From contig CAIYPH010000627.1 in assembly GCA_903928045.1 (NCBI GenBank), positions 1-7,658 of the forward strand: a DNA stretch of 7,658 nt, given 5' to 3'. The notes beneath the pieces were generated by a model, which saw nothing but the letters and a program-made list of their open reading frames with translations, searched no databases and was not told where the DNA came from. Position numbers and translations under genes: made by a program. Of this stretch, positions 1-5,707 are shown piece by piece. This DNA comes from an uncultured Rhodospirillales bacterium (GTDB taxonomy: Bacteria; Pseudomonadota; Alphaproteobacteria; Acetobacterales; Acetobacteraceae). Positions within the stretch are counted from its first letter, which is position 1. Every line of letters begins with the position of its first letter.

Positions 1-2
1 GC

Positions 3-122
3 AAACCCCGCCCCGCCAAGCCGCGCCGCCTCACCCGCAAACAGCGCGAGGCCATCCTCTGGTACCCCAACTCCGAGGGGAAACCGATGAAGCTCCTCCC
101 CCGACGATTACCGCGCGATTAG
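3..122 (+). CDS. 3' end of an unidentified protein gene (5' part outside the window)
   Basis: An open frame enters from the left edge and ends at TAG 120-122, giving about 39 C-terminal residues. They are very basic: KPRPAKPRRLTRKQREAI comes first, then a short stretch with WYPNSEGKP, and the protein ends RRLPRD. I do not recognise the family. A basic tail containing a TRKQRE-like segment would fit a nucleic-acid-binding protein, but that is only a guess. The main support for a real gene is that a terminator-like hairpin with a T run starts five bases after the stop. The frame is short and GC-rich, so chance openness cannot be excluded. Confidence 0.35.
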   Translation, partial: KPRPAKPRRLTRKQREAILWYPNSEGKPMKLLPRRLPRD

Positions 123-126
123 GCAA

Positions 127-149
127 GGCCGCCTCGGCGCGCCGTTTTT
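127..149 (+). terminator. Probable intrinsic terminator of the leftmost gene
   Basis: GGCCGC (127-132) can pair with GCGcGCC (137-143) through six base pairs with one bulged C and a four-base loop CTCG. A G and then TTTTT (145-149) follow. It starts five bases after the TAG at 120-122, the expected place for a Rho-independent terminator. An alternative fold over the palindrome CGGCGCGCCG is possible but gives a poorer loop. Confidence 0.45.
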
Positions 150-216
150 ATTACGATTTAGCAATTAAACCATCACTTGCAGCACCGAACCATGCGCCAG
201 GGATATATCGGGGAAT

Positions 217-244
217 TGGCGGACCCAAATGGATTCGAACCATC
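217..244 (-). other. Isolated tRNA 3'-end fragment; candidate attachment-site scar
   Basis: Read on the minus strand, these 28 bases have the exact geometry of a tRNA 3' end. There is a five-pair T-stem (GATGG/CCATT, one G-T pair) around the loop TTCGAAT, then a seven-base acceptor strand TGGGTCC, discriminator G and encoded CCA. A whole tRNA would need a 5' acceptor strand GGACCCA and D and anticodon arms at about 245-310, and none is there. Isolated tRNA 3' ends are classically left where an integrative element has duplicated the end of its target tRNA. In that reading the element lies to the right (higher coordinates) and the flanking chromosome to the left. The GCCA end would suit a tRNA-Ser, but the isotype cannot be decided. 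Confidence 0.6.
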
Positions 245-569
245 GGTCACGTCCGTCAATGTGCCGGAATGTATGCGTAGCCAAAAATGGCCACGGATCA
301 TTCGGCTGCGGTGGCAATTGGGGTGGAAACGCCTCGATCAGCGGCGGTGTAAGTTCCGGCAACGTCGTCTGCCCATCGTCGCTCCTGTTCATCGGCAAGC
401 TTGCTTGATCAGGGACGCGCGCGTCACTTATCCGACCGTCCGGATTTCCTGGTCCACCTCTCTCTCTTGTGCGTGAGTCCACCGCTGCTAGACCTTTCGG
501 AATGCGTGACCTGGGTCATCGGGTCCGGCGGCGCAATCGCGCCACGGATCACCTTCAGACCGCCCATCA
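245..569. other. Intergenic stretch with no supported gene
   Basis: The frames open here on both strands lack recognisable domains, plausible ribosome binding sites or conserved-looking composition, and one runs straight through the tRNA fragment. I see no RNA gene, riboswitch or further terminator. Short GC-rich inverted repeats, such as GACC/GGTC near 508-517 and GGCGC/GCGCC near 529-543, are too small to interpret. The stretch probably holds the upstream region of the sugar operon and debris from past integration. Confidence 0.5.
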
Positions 570-602
570 CCGTTGCAACGGACACCACCCCGTGCCTAGT
601 CT
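570..602 (+). promoter_or_regulatory. Palindromic operator candidate over a weak promoter-like sequence
   Basis: Positions 570-581 read CCGTTGCAACGG, a perfect 12-bp palindrome 73 bp upstream of the first operon gene. Its centre TTGCAA (573-578) matches four of six positions of a -35 box. TAGTCT (597-602) lies 18 bases further on and keeps the most conserved -10 positions. A repressor bound here would cover the -35 element, as expected for a substrate-induced sugar operon. No regulator gene is in the window, so the cognate protein is unknown. The palindrome is seen directly; its role is inferred. Confidence 0.3.
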
Positions 603-643
603 CACGCTGAACGGCCGGCACGGTCGAGACGAAAACAATGGTC

Positions 644-648
644 GGGAG
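644..648 (+). promoter_or_regulatory. Ribosome binding site fixing the binding-protein start
   Basis: GGGAG lies six bases before ATG 655. It favours this start over an in-frame ATG at 469, which would add 62 residues in front of an otherwise well-formed signal peptide. Confidence 0.6.
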
Positions 649-654
649 ACGTAC

Positions 655-1965
655 ATGGTTGGCAAGACGCGTGTGACACGTCGGCAAATGCTCGGCGCAA
701 CCGCCGGGATTGGCCTCCTCGGTGGCCGCGGGGCGTTGGCGGCGCCCGCCTTGGTGAAGGGCTCGAAACTGACCTTCTGGGGCGGGCTGATTTTCTCCGA
801 CAAGGCCAACAAACTGCTCGCCGAGACCGTCCGCAAATGGGGCGCCGATAACGGCATCCAGGCCGAGGTGGTGATGATCAACCAGAACGAGACCGTGCAG
901 AAGGTCTCCGCCGCGGTCGCCTCCAACACCATGCCTGACGCGCTCGACATGGGGCTGGACCTGTTGCTGCTGCTGTCGCGCCAGGGCGTTTTTCTGCCGA
1001 TCGACGACGTTTACGACAGCGTCGGCAAAGCGCAGGGCGGCTGGTATTCCGCTGCGGCGGACGCCACCGACACGCGCAAGTTCGCCGGCGGCCGCACCGG
1101 CCTGCCCTTCGGCATCAGCGGCAACCTGCTGCTTCGCCGCAATGATGTGCTGGCCAAGGCCGGTTTCAGCAAGCCGCCCGCCACCTGGGAGGAACTGACC
1201 ACCCAGGCCGCCGCGGTCAACAAGCCGCCCTTCCACGCGCTCGGTCTCGCGCTCTCCAACGTCGGGGACGGCAATACCCAGATCGGCGTGCTGCAATCCT
1301 ATGGCGGGCGCATCGCGGACGACACCGGCACCAAGGCCGCCATCAAGTCCGACGCCACGCGGGAATATCTGCGTTGGATGAAGAACGCCTGGGACAAGAA
1401 GCTGTTCCCGCCGGGCAATACCACCTGGGACGGCGCGGGCGACAACAACGCCTATCTCTCCGGCCAGACCGCCTTTATCGCCAATACCGGCTCGGTCGGC
1501 ATCGCCGCCAAATCGCAGGACCCGGAGCTCTTCAATTCCACGCTCTACTCGTCCCTGCCGGCCGGCCCCAAGGGCACCGTCTCGGCGGTGGCTCCCAATG
1601 TGCGCGCCATCCCCAAGAGCTCGAAGAATCCCGACGCCGCCCGCGCCCTGCTGGAGCACCTCGCGCAGCCCGAATTCATGAGCGCCTACTACGCCGACGC
1701 CATTTACGGCCCGGTAACCAAGAACCAGGCGAAGTTCGCGGTGTTCGACGGCAAGGACGCCATCCACGCCGGGCTGCTCGATCTCGTCGAACGCGGCACC
1801 CCGCCCGCCTTCCCCGACGTCTACAACGCCGCCTTCGCTGATGCCTGGGATAATTGGGTGGTGCCCAAGATGTGCCAGCGCGTGGTGATCGACAACTGGG
1901 ACTTCGACCGCGCGATGGACGAGGCCCAGCGCGTCACCCAGGCGATCTACGACAAGTATAAGTGA
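655..1965 (+). CDS. ABC transporter sugar-binding protein (family 1 solute-binding protein), Tat-type signal
   Basis: This is a periplasmic binding component of a carbohydrate importer, 436 residues, the usual size for the family. The N-terminus carries a twin-arginine-like signal: T8-R9-R10-Q11-M12-L13, a glycine/alanine-rich hydrophobic stretch (14-28) and a likely cleavage site in GALA-AP near residue 29. The mature protein starts with a beta strand (KLTFWGG) and keeps the two-lobed family 1 character, including an MPDALDMG segment near 93 and a C-terminal helix ending QAIYDKYK. The start at 655 is chosen for its GGGAG site and signal peptide. Its TGA overlaps the GTG of the first permease (GTGA, 1962-1965), so the two are translationally coupled. 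Downstream enzymes suggest a sugar acid, aldonate or oligouronide as ligand, but the sequence does not identify it. Confidence 0.88.
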   Translation: MVGKTRVTRRQMLGATAGIGLLGGRGALAAPALVKGSKLTFWGGLIFSDKANKLLAETVRKWGADNGIQAEVVMINQNETVQKVSAAVASNTMPDALDMGLDLLLLLSRQGVFLPIDDVYDSVGKAQGGWYSAAADATDTRKFAGGRTGLPFGISGNLLLRRNDVLAKAGFSKPPATWEELTTQAAAVNKPPFHALGLALSNVGDGNTQIGVLQSYGGRIADDTGTKAAIKSDATREYLRWMKNAWDKKLFPPGNTTWDGAGDNNAYLSGQTAFIANTGSVGIAAKSQDPELFNSTLYSSLPAGPKGTVSAVAPNVRAIPKSSKNPDAARALLEHLAQPEFMSAYYADAIYGPVTKNQAKFAVFDGKDAIHAGLLDLVERGTPPAFPDVYNAAFADAWDNWVVPKMCQRVVIDNWDFDRAMDEAQRVTQAIYDKYK

Positions 1966-2852
1966 GCGCGACCAGGGCCATCTTCGGCTCATCCGAGACC
2001 CGCTTCGCCTACACGCTGCTCCTCCCCGTCAGCATCCTGCTGGCGGGGTTGGTGGCCTACCCGTTCGGCTACGCGATCTACGTCTCCTTCACCGATCGCG
2101 TGGTCGGCAATGACGGGCAGTGGATCGGGCTCGGCAATTTCCGCTACCTCGCCCAATCGCCGGCTTTCCTGGCGGCGATCCAGAACACCGTCGTGCTGGT
2201 CCTGGCCTCCGATGCGCTCAAATTGGCGATCGGGCTCGGCCTCGCTTTGCTGGTCAACCAGCGCCTCCCCGGGCGCGGCCTGCTGCGCTCCGCCCTCATG
2301 CTGCCCTGGGCGATGCCGGCCTTCGTCGCCTTCCTGGTGTGGCGGGTGATCTACCAGCCGATCGGCGGCGGGTTGAACCTGCTGCTCACCGCGAGCGGCA
2401 TCTGGCCCGAGGTGGTCGACTGGCTCGGCCAGCGCTCCACCGCCATGCCTGCGGTGATCGCCGCCTCGGTATGGCGCGGCTTCCCGTTCTGGTTCGTCTC
2501 CATCCTCGCCGCCCTGCAAAACATCCCGCTCGAACTCTACGAGGCCGCGCGGGTGGATGGCGCCAGCGCCTGGCAGCGCTTCTGGGCGGTGACCTGGCCC
2601 GCGATCCGCCCGGTGGTGATTGTTACCACCCTGCTCTCCTCGATCTGGACGGCGAATTCCTTCGAAAACGTCTGGCTGCTTACCCAGGGCGGCCCGTCGG
2701 ATGCCACCATCGTCTTCCCCGTGCTGGCCTATTTCGGCATGCAGACCCAGCGCATCGGCGAGGCGGCGGCGGTCTCGGTGGCGATGCTGCCGGTGCTCGC
2801 CATTTTAGTGTTCGCCGGTACCACGATGATGCAGCGGGGGGAGGAGGAATGA
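1962..2852 (+). CDS. ABC sugar transporter permease 1 (MalF/UgpA-type)
   Basis: An inner-membrane permease subunit of 296 residues, the expected length for a MalF/UgpA-type protein without the long MalF insert. About six hydrophobic segments are visible, roughly at residues 17-39, 73-99, 107-130, 160-185, 212-232 and 265-288. The cytoplasmic EAA loop that docks on the ATPase is well kept: E194-A195-A196 followed by D199-G200-A201 and W204-Q-R-F. Translation starts at GTG 1962, overlapping the preceding stop by four bases with no separate ribosome binding site, so it depends on coupling. The last codons (GEEE) double as a purine-rich ribosome binding site, GGGAGG at 2839-2844. This leads into an ATG whose ATGA overlaps this gene's stop. 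That is the normal coupling to a second permease, here interrupted by a palindromic insertion. Confidence 0.9.
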   Translation: MSATRAIFGSSETRFAYTLLLPVSILLAGLVAYPFGYAIYVSFTDRVVGNDGQWIGLGNFRYLAQSPAFLAAIQNTVVLVLASDALKLAIGLGLALLVNQRLPGRGLLRSALMLPWAMPAFVAFLVWRVIYQPIGGGLNLLLTASGIWPEVVDWLGQRSTAMPAVIAASVWRGFPFWFVSILAALQNIPLELYEAARVDGASAWQRFWAVTWPAIRPVVIVTTLLSSIWTANSFENVWLLTQGGPSDATIVFPVLAYFGMQTQRIGEAAAVSVAMLPVLAILVFAGTTMMQRGEEE

Positions 2853-2995
2853 AGGGCTTCTTTTTGAAAAAAGAAACAAAAACTTTTTATCCGTTTGCTT
2901 CGCGCTGTCCCGGGATGGCGCGCAGCAAACGGACAAAAGTTTTTTGGTTCTTTTTTCCAAAAAAGAACCGCTTGCCTTGCCTGTGCTTGGCATGA
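2849..2995 (+). CDS. 48-codon relay frame through the palindromic insertion (possible leader peptide)
   Basis: ATG 2849 overlaps the permease 1 stop as ATGA and follows a strong GGGAGG/GGAGG-rich stretch (2836-2848). The frame stays open across the AT-rich repeat and ends at TGA 2993-2995, which overlaps ATG 2992 of permease 2, again as ATGA. The peptide starts MKGFFLKKETKTFYPF and ends RLPCLCLA. It is basic and aromatic and matches no family I know. The likely history is that ATG 2849 was the original permease 2 start, and the insertion split it from its coding region. The frame's value may be only to carry ribosomes to ATG 2992. Whether a stable peptide is made is unknown. Confidence 0.4.
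   Translation: MKGFFLKKETKTFYPFASRCPGMARSKRTKVFWFFFPKKNRLPCLCLA
2854..2991. repeat. Nested palindromic element (MITE/REP-like) inserted between the permease genes
   Basis: An AT-rich island sits in GC-rich coding DNA. Each end has its own hairpin: TTCTTTTT/AAAAAGAA on the left (2858-2875), and a perfect 11-bp inverted repeat GGTTCTTTTTT/AAAAAAGAACC on the right (2946-2956 with 2959-2969). A long stem joins the two halves: AAAACTTTT (2879-2887) with AAAAGTTTT (2935-2943), TCCGTTTGCT (2890-2899) with AGCAAACGGA (2924-2933), and CGCGC (2901-2905) with GCGCG (2918-2922). The apex is the palindrome TCCCGGGA. The whole lies between ATGAA copies at 2849-2853 and 2992-2996, consistent with a 5-bp target duplication. 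No transposase is encoded. About 20 bases at the right end (2970-2991) are unpaired, so the exact boundary is uncertain. Confidence 0.75.
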
Positions 2996-3822
2996 AACGC
3001 CAAGCCCTCCTCGGCCGCATCTTCACCTATGCCATCCTCGGCATCGCGGTGCTGATCGTGCTGTTCCCGGTCTACTGGATGATCATCACCTCGCTGAAGC
3101 TGCCGCGCGAGATCTACCGCACGCCGGCGCTGTGGCCGCAGGTGTTCACCCTCAACAACTACCGCCAATTGCTCGACGACAAGGGCTTCCTCGACAACAT
3201 CCTCAACAGCCTCATCGTCGCCAGCGCCGTTACCGTGATTTCGCTCGCCGTCTCATCCATCGCCGCCTATTCGATGGTGCGCTTCCGCACCCGCTTCCGC
3301 GGGGTGATCGGCCGGCTGATCCTGTTCGCCTACCTGACGCCGACCTCGCTGCTGTTCATCCCGCTCTCGATCCTGATGGCGCGGCTGCAGCTCGGTAATT
3401 CGCTCTATGGGCTGGTGCTGGTCTACCTCACCTTCTCGCTGCCGCTCAGCACCTGGCTGTTGCAGGGCTATTTTCGCTCCGTGCCGCGCGCGCTTGAGGA
3501 GCAGGGCATGATCGATGGGCTGACGCGGTTGGGCGCGCTGATCCGCATCGTGCTGCCGCTTTCGGTGCCCGGGCTGGCAGCAGTAGCGATCTTCACCTTC
3601 ACCGGCGCCTGGAACGAGTTGCTGCTGGCGCTGGTGCTGATCACCTCGGAGAGTGCGCGCACCGCGCCGCTCGGGCTGAACTATCTCATCACGTCGGACG
3701 TGCTGCCCTGGGGGCCGCTGATGGCGGGCGCGGTGCTGTCGTCTTTGCCGCTGATGGTGCTGTATTTCGTCGCCCAGCGCTTCATGGTGCAGGGGCTGGC
3801 GGCGGGTTCGGTGAAGGGTTGA
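2992..3822 (+). CDS. ABC sugar transporter permease 2 (MalG/UgpE-type)
   Basis: The second inner-membrane permease subunit has 276 residues from ATG 2992, typical for MalG-type proteins. The first membrane segment (about 11-34, ending FPVYWMIITSLK) is a hallmark of this subfamily, and further hydrophobic segments follow near 70-93, 108-130, 137-157, 193-215 and 243-262. The EAA loop is E169-E170-Q171 with D175-G176, so the usual second and third alanines are E and Q; the D-G pair is kept. The C-terminus RFMVQGLAAGSVKG is standard. There is no ribosome binding site before 2992. A TTG at 2944 is in frame but lies inside the palindrome and would add 16 unrelated residues. Initiation probably relies on ribosomes finishing at TGA 2993-2995. 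The dehydratase gene starts 28 bases downstream. Confidence 0.88.
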   Translation: MKRQALLGRIFTYAILGIAVLIVLFPVYWMIITSLKLPREIYRTPALWPQVFTLNNYRQLLDDKGFLDNILNSLIVASAVTVISLAVSSIAAYSMVRFRTRFRGVIGRLILFAYLTPTSLLFIPLSILMARLQLGNSLYGLVLVYLTFSLPLSTWLLQGYFRSVPRALEEQGMIDGLTRLGALIRIVLPLSVPGLAAVAIFTFTGAWNELLLALVLITSESARTAPLGLNYLITSDVLPWGPLMAGAVLSSLPLMVLYFVAQRFMVQGLAAGSVKG

Positions 3823-3850
3823 ACGGTTTTGCGAGAGGGAGAAAACATCG

Positions 3851-4903
3851 ATGGCTGACAAGGGAATCAGGGTCGCGGTGGGGCAGTTCCACGAGCTGAC
3901 CGAGGACAAGATGTCCTTCGCCGCCGCACTCGGGGTGAAGGGCTTGCAGCTCAACACGCCGAGCCTGCCGGGCGACACGCATTGGGAATACAAGGACCTG
4001 CGTGGCCTGGTGGAAACCGCCGCCGCCCAGGGGCTCGAGATCGAGGCGATCGAGAACGTGCCGACCCATTTCTATCACAAGGCGCTGCTCGGCCTGCCCG
4101 GGCGGGACGAGCAGATCGAGCATTACCAGACCACGCTGCGCAACATGGCCCGCGCCGGCATCCCCATTCTCGGGCTGCATTTCATGCCGAACTCGGTGTG
4201 GCGCACCGAGCGGATGGCGCCCGCCCGCGGTGGCGCCGGCGCCACGCAGTTCGACATGGCGGTGGTGGATGCGATGGAGAACGCCGAGGATCTGCGCCAG
4301 TTCCTGCCCTCCGGCCTCGGGCGGCTCGAGACGATGCCGGTGTTCGGCCGCAATGAGCCGGTGGTGGATGCCGAGCGGATGTTCGACAACTACCGCTACT
4401 TCATCAACGCCGTGCTGCCGGTGGCCGAGGAAGAGGGCATGAAGATCGCCCTGCACCCTGATGACCCACCGGTGGCGATGCTCGGCGGCGTGGCGCGCAT
4501 TTTCCGCCAGCCCGAGGATTTCAAGCGCGCCTGGGCCTTGAACCCGGACAGCCCGGCCTGGGGGCTCAACCTCTGCCTCGGCTGCTGCTCCGAGATGGTG
4601 GGCGGTGCCGTCAATGTGCGCGAGATGATCGAGTTTTTCGGCCCCAAGGGGCGCATCCACTACGCGCATTTCCGCGACGTGCAGGGCACCGTGCCGAACT
4701 TCACCGAGTGCTTCATCGGCGAGGGCAATTTTGACCCCGCCGAGGTGATGTGGCTGCTCAAGACCAACGGCTTCAAGGGCTTCCTGCTCGATGACCACGT
4801 GCCCCATATGATCGGTGACAGCGACTGGAACCATCGCGGCCGGGCGCACGCCATCGGCTACATGCAGGGCCTGCTGCGGATGATGGACTTCCGGGGCGCC
4901 TGA
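3851..4903 (+). CDS. Mannonate dehydratase (UxuA) family protein
   Basis: A cytoplasmic TIM-barrel enzyme of 350 residues. In this family UxuA dehydrates D-mannonate to 2-keto-3-deoxy-D-gluconate using a divalent metal. Family landmarks are IENVPTHFYHKALLGLPGRD (68-86 region), GLHFMPNSVWRT (108-119), LHPDDPP (201-207), LCLGCCSEM (241-249), HYAHFRDVQG (270-279) and LLDDHVP (312-318). The metal ligands known for UxuA are His, Cys, His and Asp; H202, C242, H273 and D314 occupy those places. The N-terminus is shorter than in E. coli UxuA (394 residues) and differs from the usual opening, so this is a divergent branch whose substrate may be another aldonate. A GAGGGA site (3835-3840) precedes ATG 3851. 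The aldolase gene follows after 13 bases, consistent with consecutive steps. Confidence 0.8.
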   Translation: MADKGIRVAVGQFHELTEDKMSFAAALGVKGLQLNTPSLPGDTHWEYKDLRGLVETAAAQGLEIEAIENVPTHFYHKALLGLPGRDEQIEHYQTTLRNMARAGIPILGLHFMPNSVWRTERMAPARGGAGATQFDMAVVDAMENAEDLRQFLPSGLGRLETMPVFGRNEPVVDAERMFDNYRYFINAVLPVAEEEGMKIALHPDDPPVAMLGGVARIFRQPEDFKRAWALNPDSPAWGLNLCLGCCSEMVGGAVNVREMIEFFGPKGRIHYAHFRDVQGTVPNFTECFIGEGNFDPAEVMWLLKTNGFKGFLLDDHVPHMIGDSDWNHRGRAHAIGYMQGLLRMMDFRGA

Positions 4904-4916
4904 GGGAGCAAGCACC

Positions 4917-5630
4917 ATGAACCACCCCAACCGCGTGAAGGCCGCCGCCGGCGCCGGGCGCAAGGCGTACGGCTACTACCTCTCCTTCCCCTCCCCATGG
5001 GTGATCGAGATCCTCGGCAAGCTCGATTTCGACTTCGTGTTTCTCGATGGCGAGCACGGGCCGTTCGATCTGGAGCGGCTGGAGGAGCTGTGCCGCACCG
5101 CCGAGCTCTACCGGGTCACCACCGTGGCGCGGGTGCCGGATATCGGCGCCTCCACCATCCTGCGCTACCTCGATCGCGGGGTGATGGGCATCCTCGGCCC
5201 GCACGTCTCCAGCGCCGAGGATGCACGGCAACTGGTGCGGGCCTGCCGCTTCGCGCCGGAGGGCATGCGCTCCTTCGGCGGCAATCGCGGCACCGCCTAT
5301 AACGCGCTCATCCCCGACAAATCAGCCTTCCTGCGCGAGGCCAACGCCCAGATGCTGGTGATCGCCCTGCTGGAGGACCGCGAGGCCGTCGACAACCTCG
5401 ACGCCATCCTCGCCGTGCCGGGCATCGACATGTACAGCATCGGGCCGAACGACCTTGCGCAGAGCCTCGGCTATCCCGGCGAGCCCGATCACCCCGCGGT
5501 CGTCAAGGTGATGGATGACATCACCCGGCGGGTGCACGCGGCGGGGAAGCTCATGCAGGCCGACGTGATGGAGGGGCCGTGGGTGAGCGAGATGCTGCTC
5601 GAGGCCGGGCGCCGAGTCATCCCGACTTAG
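4917..5630 (+). CDS. HpcH/HpaI-family class II aldolase (2-keto-3-deoxy acid aldolase)
   Basis: A 237-residue cytoplasmic aldolase. The family cleaves 2-keto-3-deoxy (or 4-hydroxy-2-keto) acids to pyruvate and an aldehyde with a divalent metal. FLDGEHGPFD gives H47 and VARVPD gives R72, matching HpaI H45 and R70 with the same 25-residue spacing. E153 (LLEDREAV) and D179 (GPNDLA) match the metal ligands E149 and D175 with the same 26-residue spacing. The glutamine two residues before the metal glutamate (HpaI Q147) is leucine (L151). The protein ends abruptly in LLEAGRRVIPT; relatives usually run to about 250 residues, so a few C-terminal residues may be lost. The GAGGGA ribosome binding site (4902-4907) overlaps the dehydratase stop. 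Context suggests cleavage of the keto-deoxy acid made upstream rather than an aromatic-pathway substrate. Confidence 0.85.
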   Translation: MNHPNRVKAAAGAGRKAYGYYLSFPSPWVIEILGKLDFDFVFLDGEHGPFDLERLEELCRTAELYRVTTVARVPDIGASTILRYLDRGVMGILGPHVSSAEDARQLVRACRFAPEGMRSFGGNRGTAYNALIPDKSAFLREANAQMLVIALLEDREAVDNLDAILAVPGIDMYSIGPNDLAQSLGYPGEPDHPAVVKVMDDITRRVHAAGKLMQADVMEGPWVSEMLLEAGRRVIPT

Positions 5631-5678
5631 CAGGCAGCTTATCCGGCTCCGGCGTTCCCGCCCAAGCCCGGCGGAGGC

Positions 5679-5700
5679 TCCCGCGACCGCCGCCGTGGGA
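5679..5700. terminator. Weak hairpin between convergent operons
   Basis: TCCCGCG (5679-5685) pairs with CGTGGGA (5694-5700) through seven base pairs, one of them G-T, around an eight-base loop. It lies in the 77-bp gap between the aldolase stop and the hydrolase stop, where a bidirectional terminator is expected. There is no T run on either side, so termination here could instead depend on Rho. Confidence 0.22.
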
Positions 5701-5707
5701 TTGCCGC

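Noticed and set aside
217..310. A complete tRNA gene on the minus strand
   Set aside because: No matching 5' acceptor strand, D-arm or anticodon arm exists upstream of the T-arm; only the 3' end is present.
165..482. Minus-strand frame of about 105 codons at the left
   Set aside because: It reads through the tRNA 3' fragment, has no ribosome binding site that I can see and resembles no family. The plus-strand frame over the same place is equally unconvincing.
469..654. Upstream in-frame ATG extending the binding protein by 62 residues
   Set aside because: The extension has no ribosome binding site, would bury the signal peptide, and its composition (many His and Arg) looks non-coding.
424..1992. 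Long minus-strand open frame of over 500 codons
   Set aside because: It lies opposite the binding-protein gene and is open because of GC-rich third positions. Its product shows no recognisable domain.
2944..2991. TTG 2944 as the permease 2 start
   Set aside because: It lies inside the palindromic repeat, lacks a ribosome binding site and would add 16 residues unlike MalG-type N-termini.
3782..4963. Long minus-strand open frame of almost 400 codons
   Set aside because: It is an antisense shadow of the dehydratase gene with low-complexity His/Glu/Arg content and no motif.
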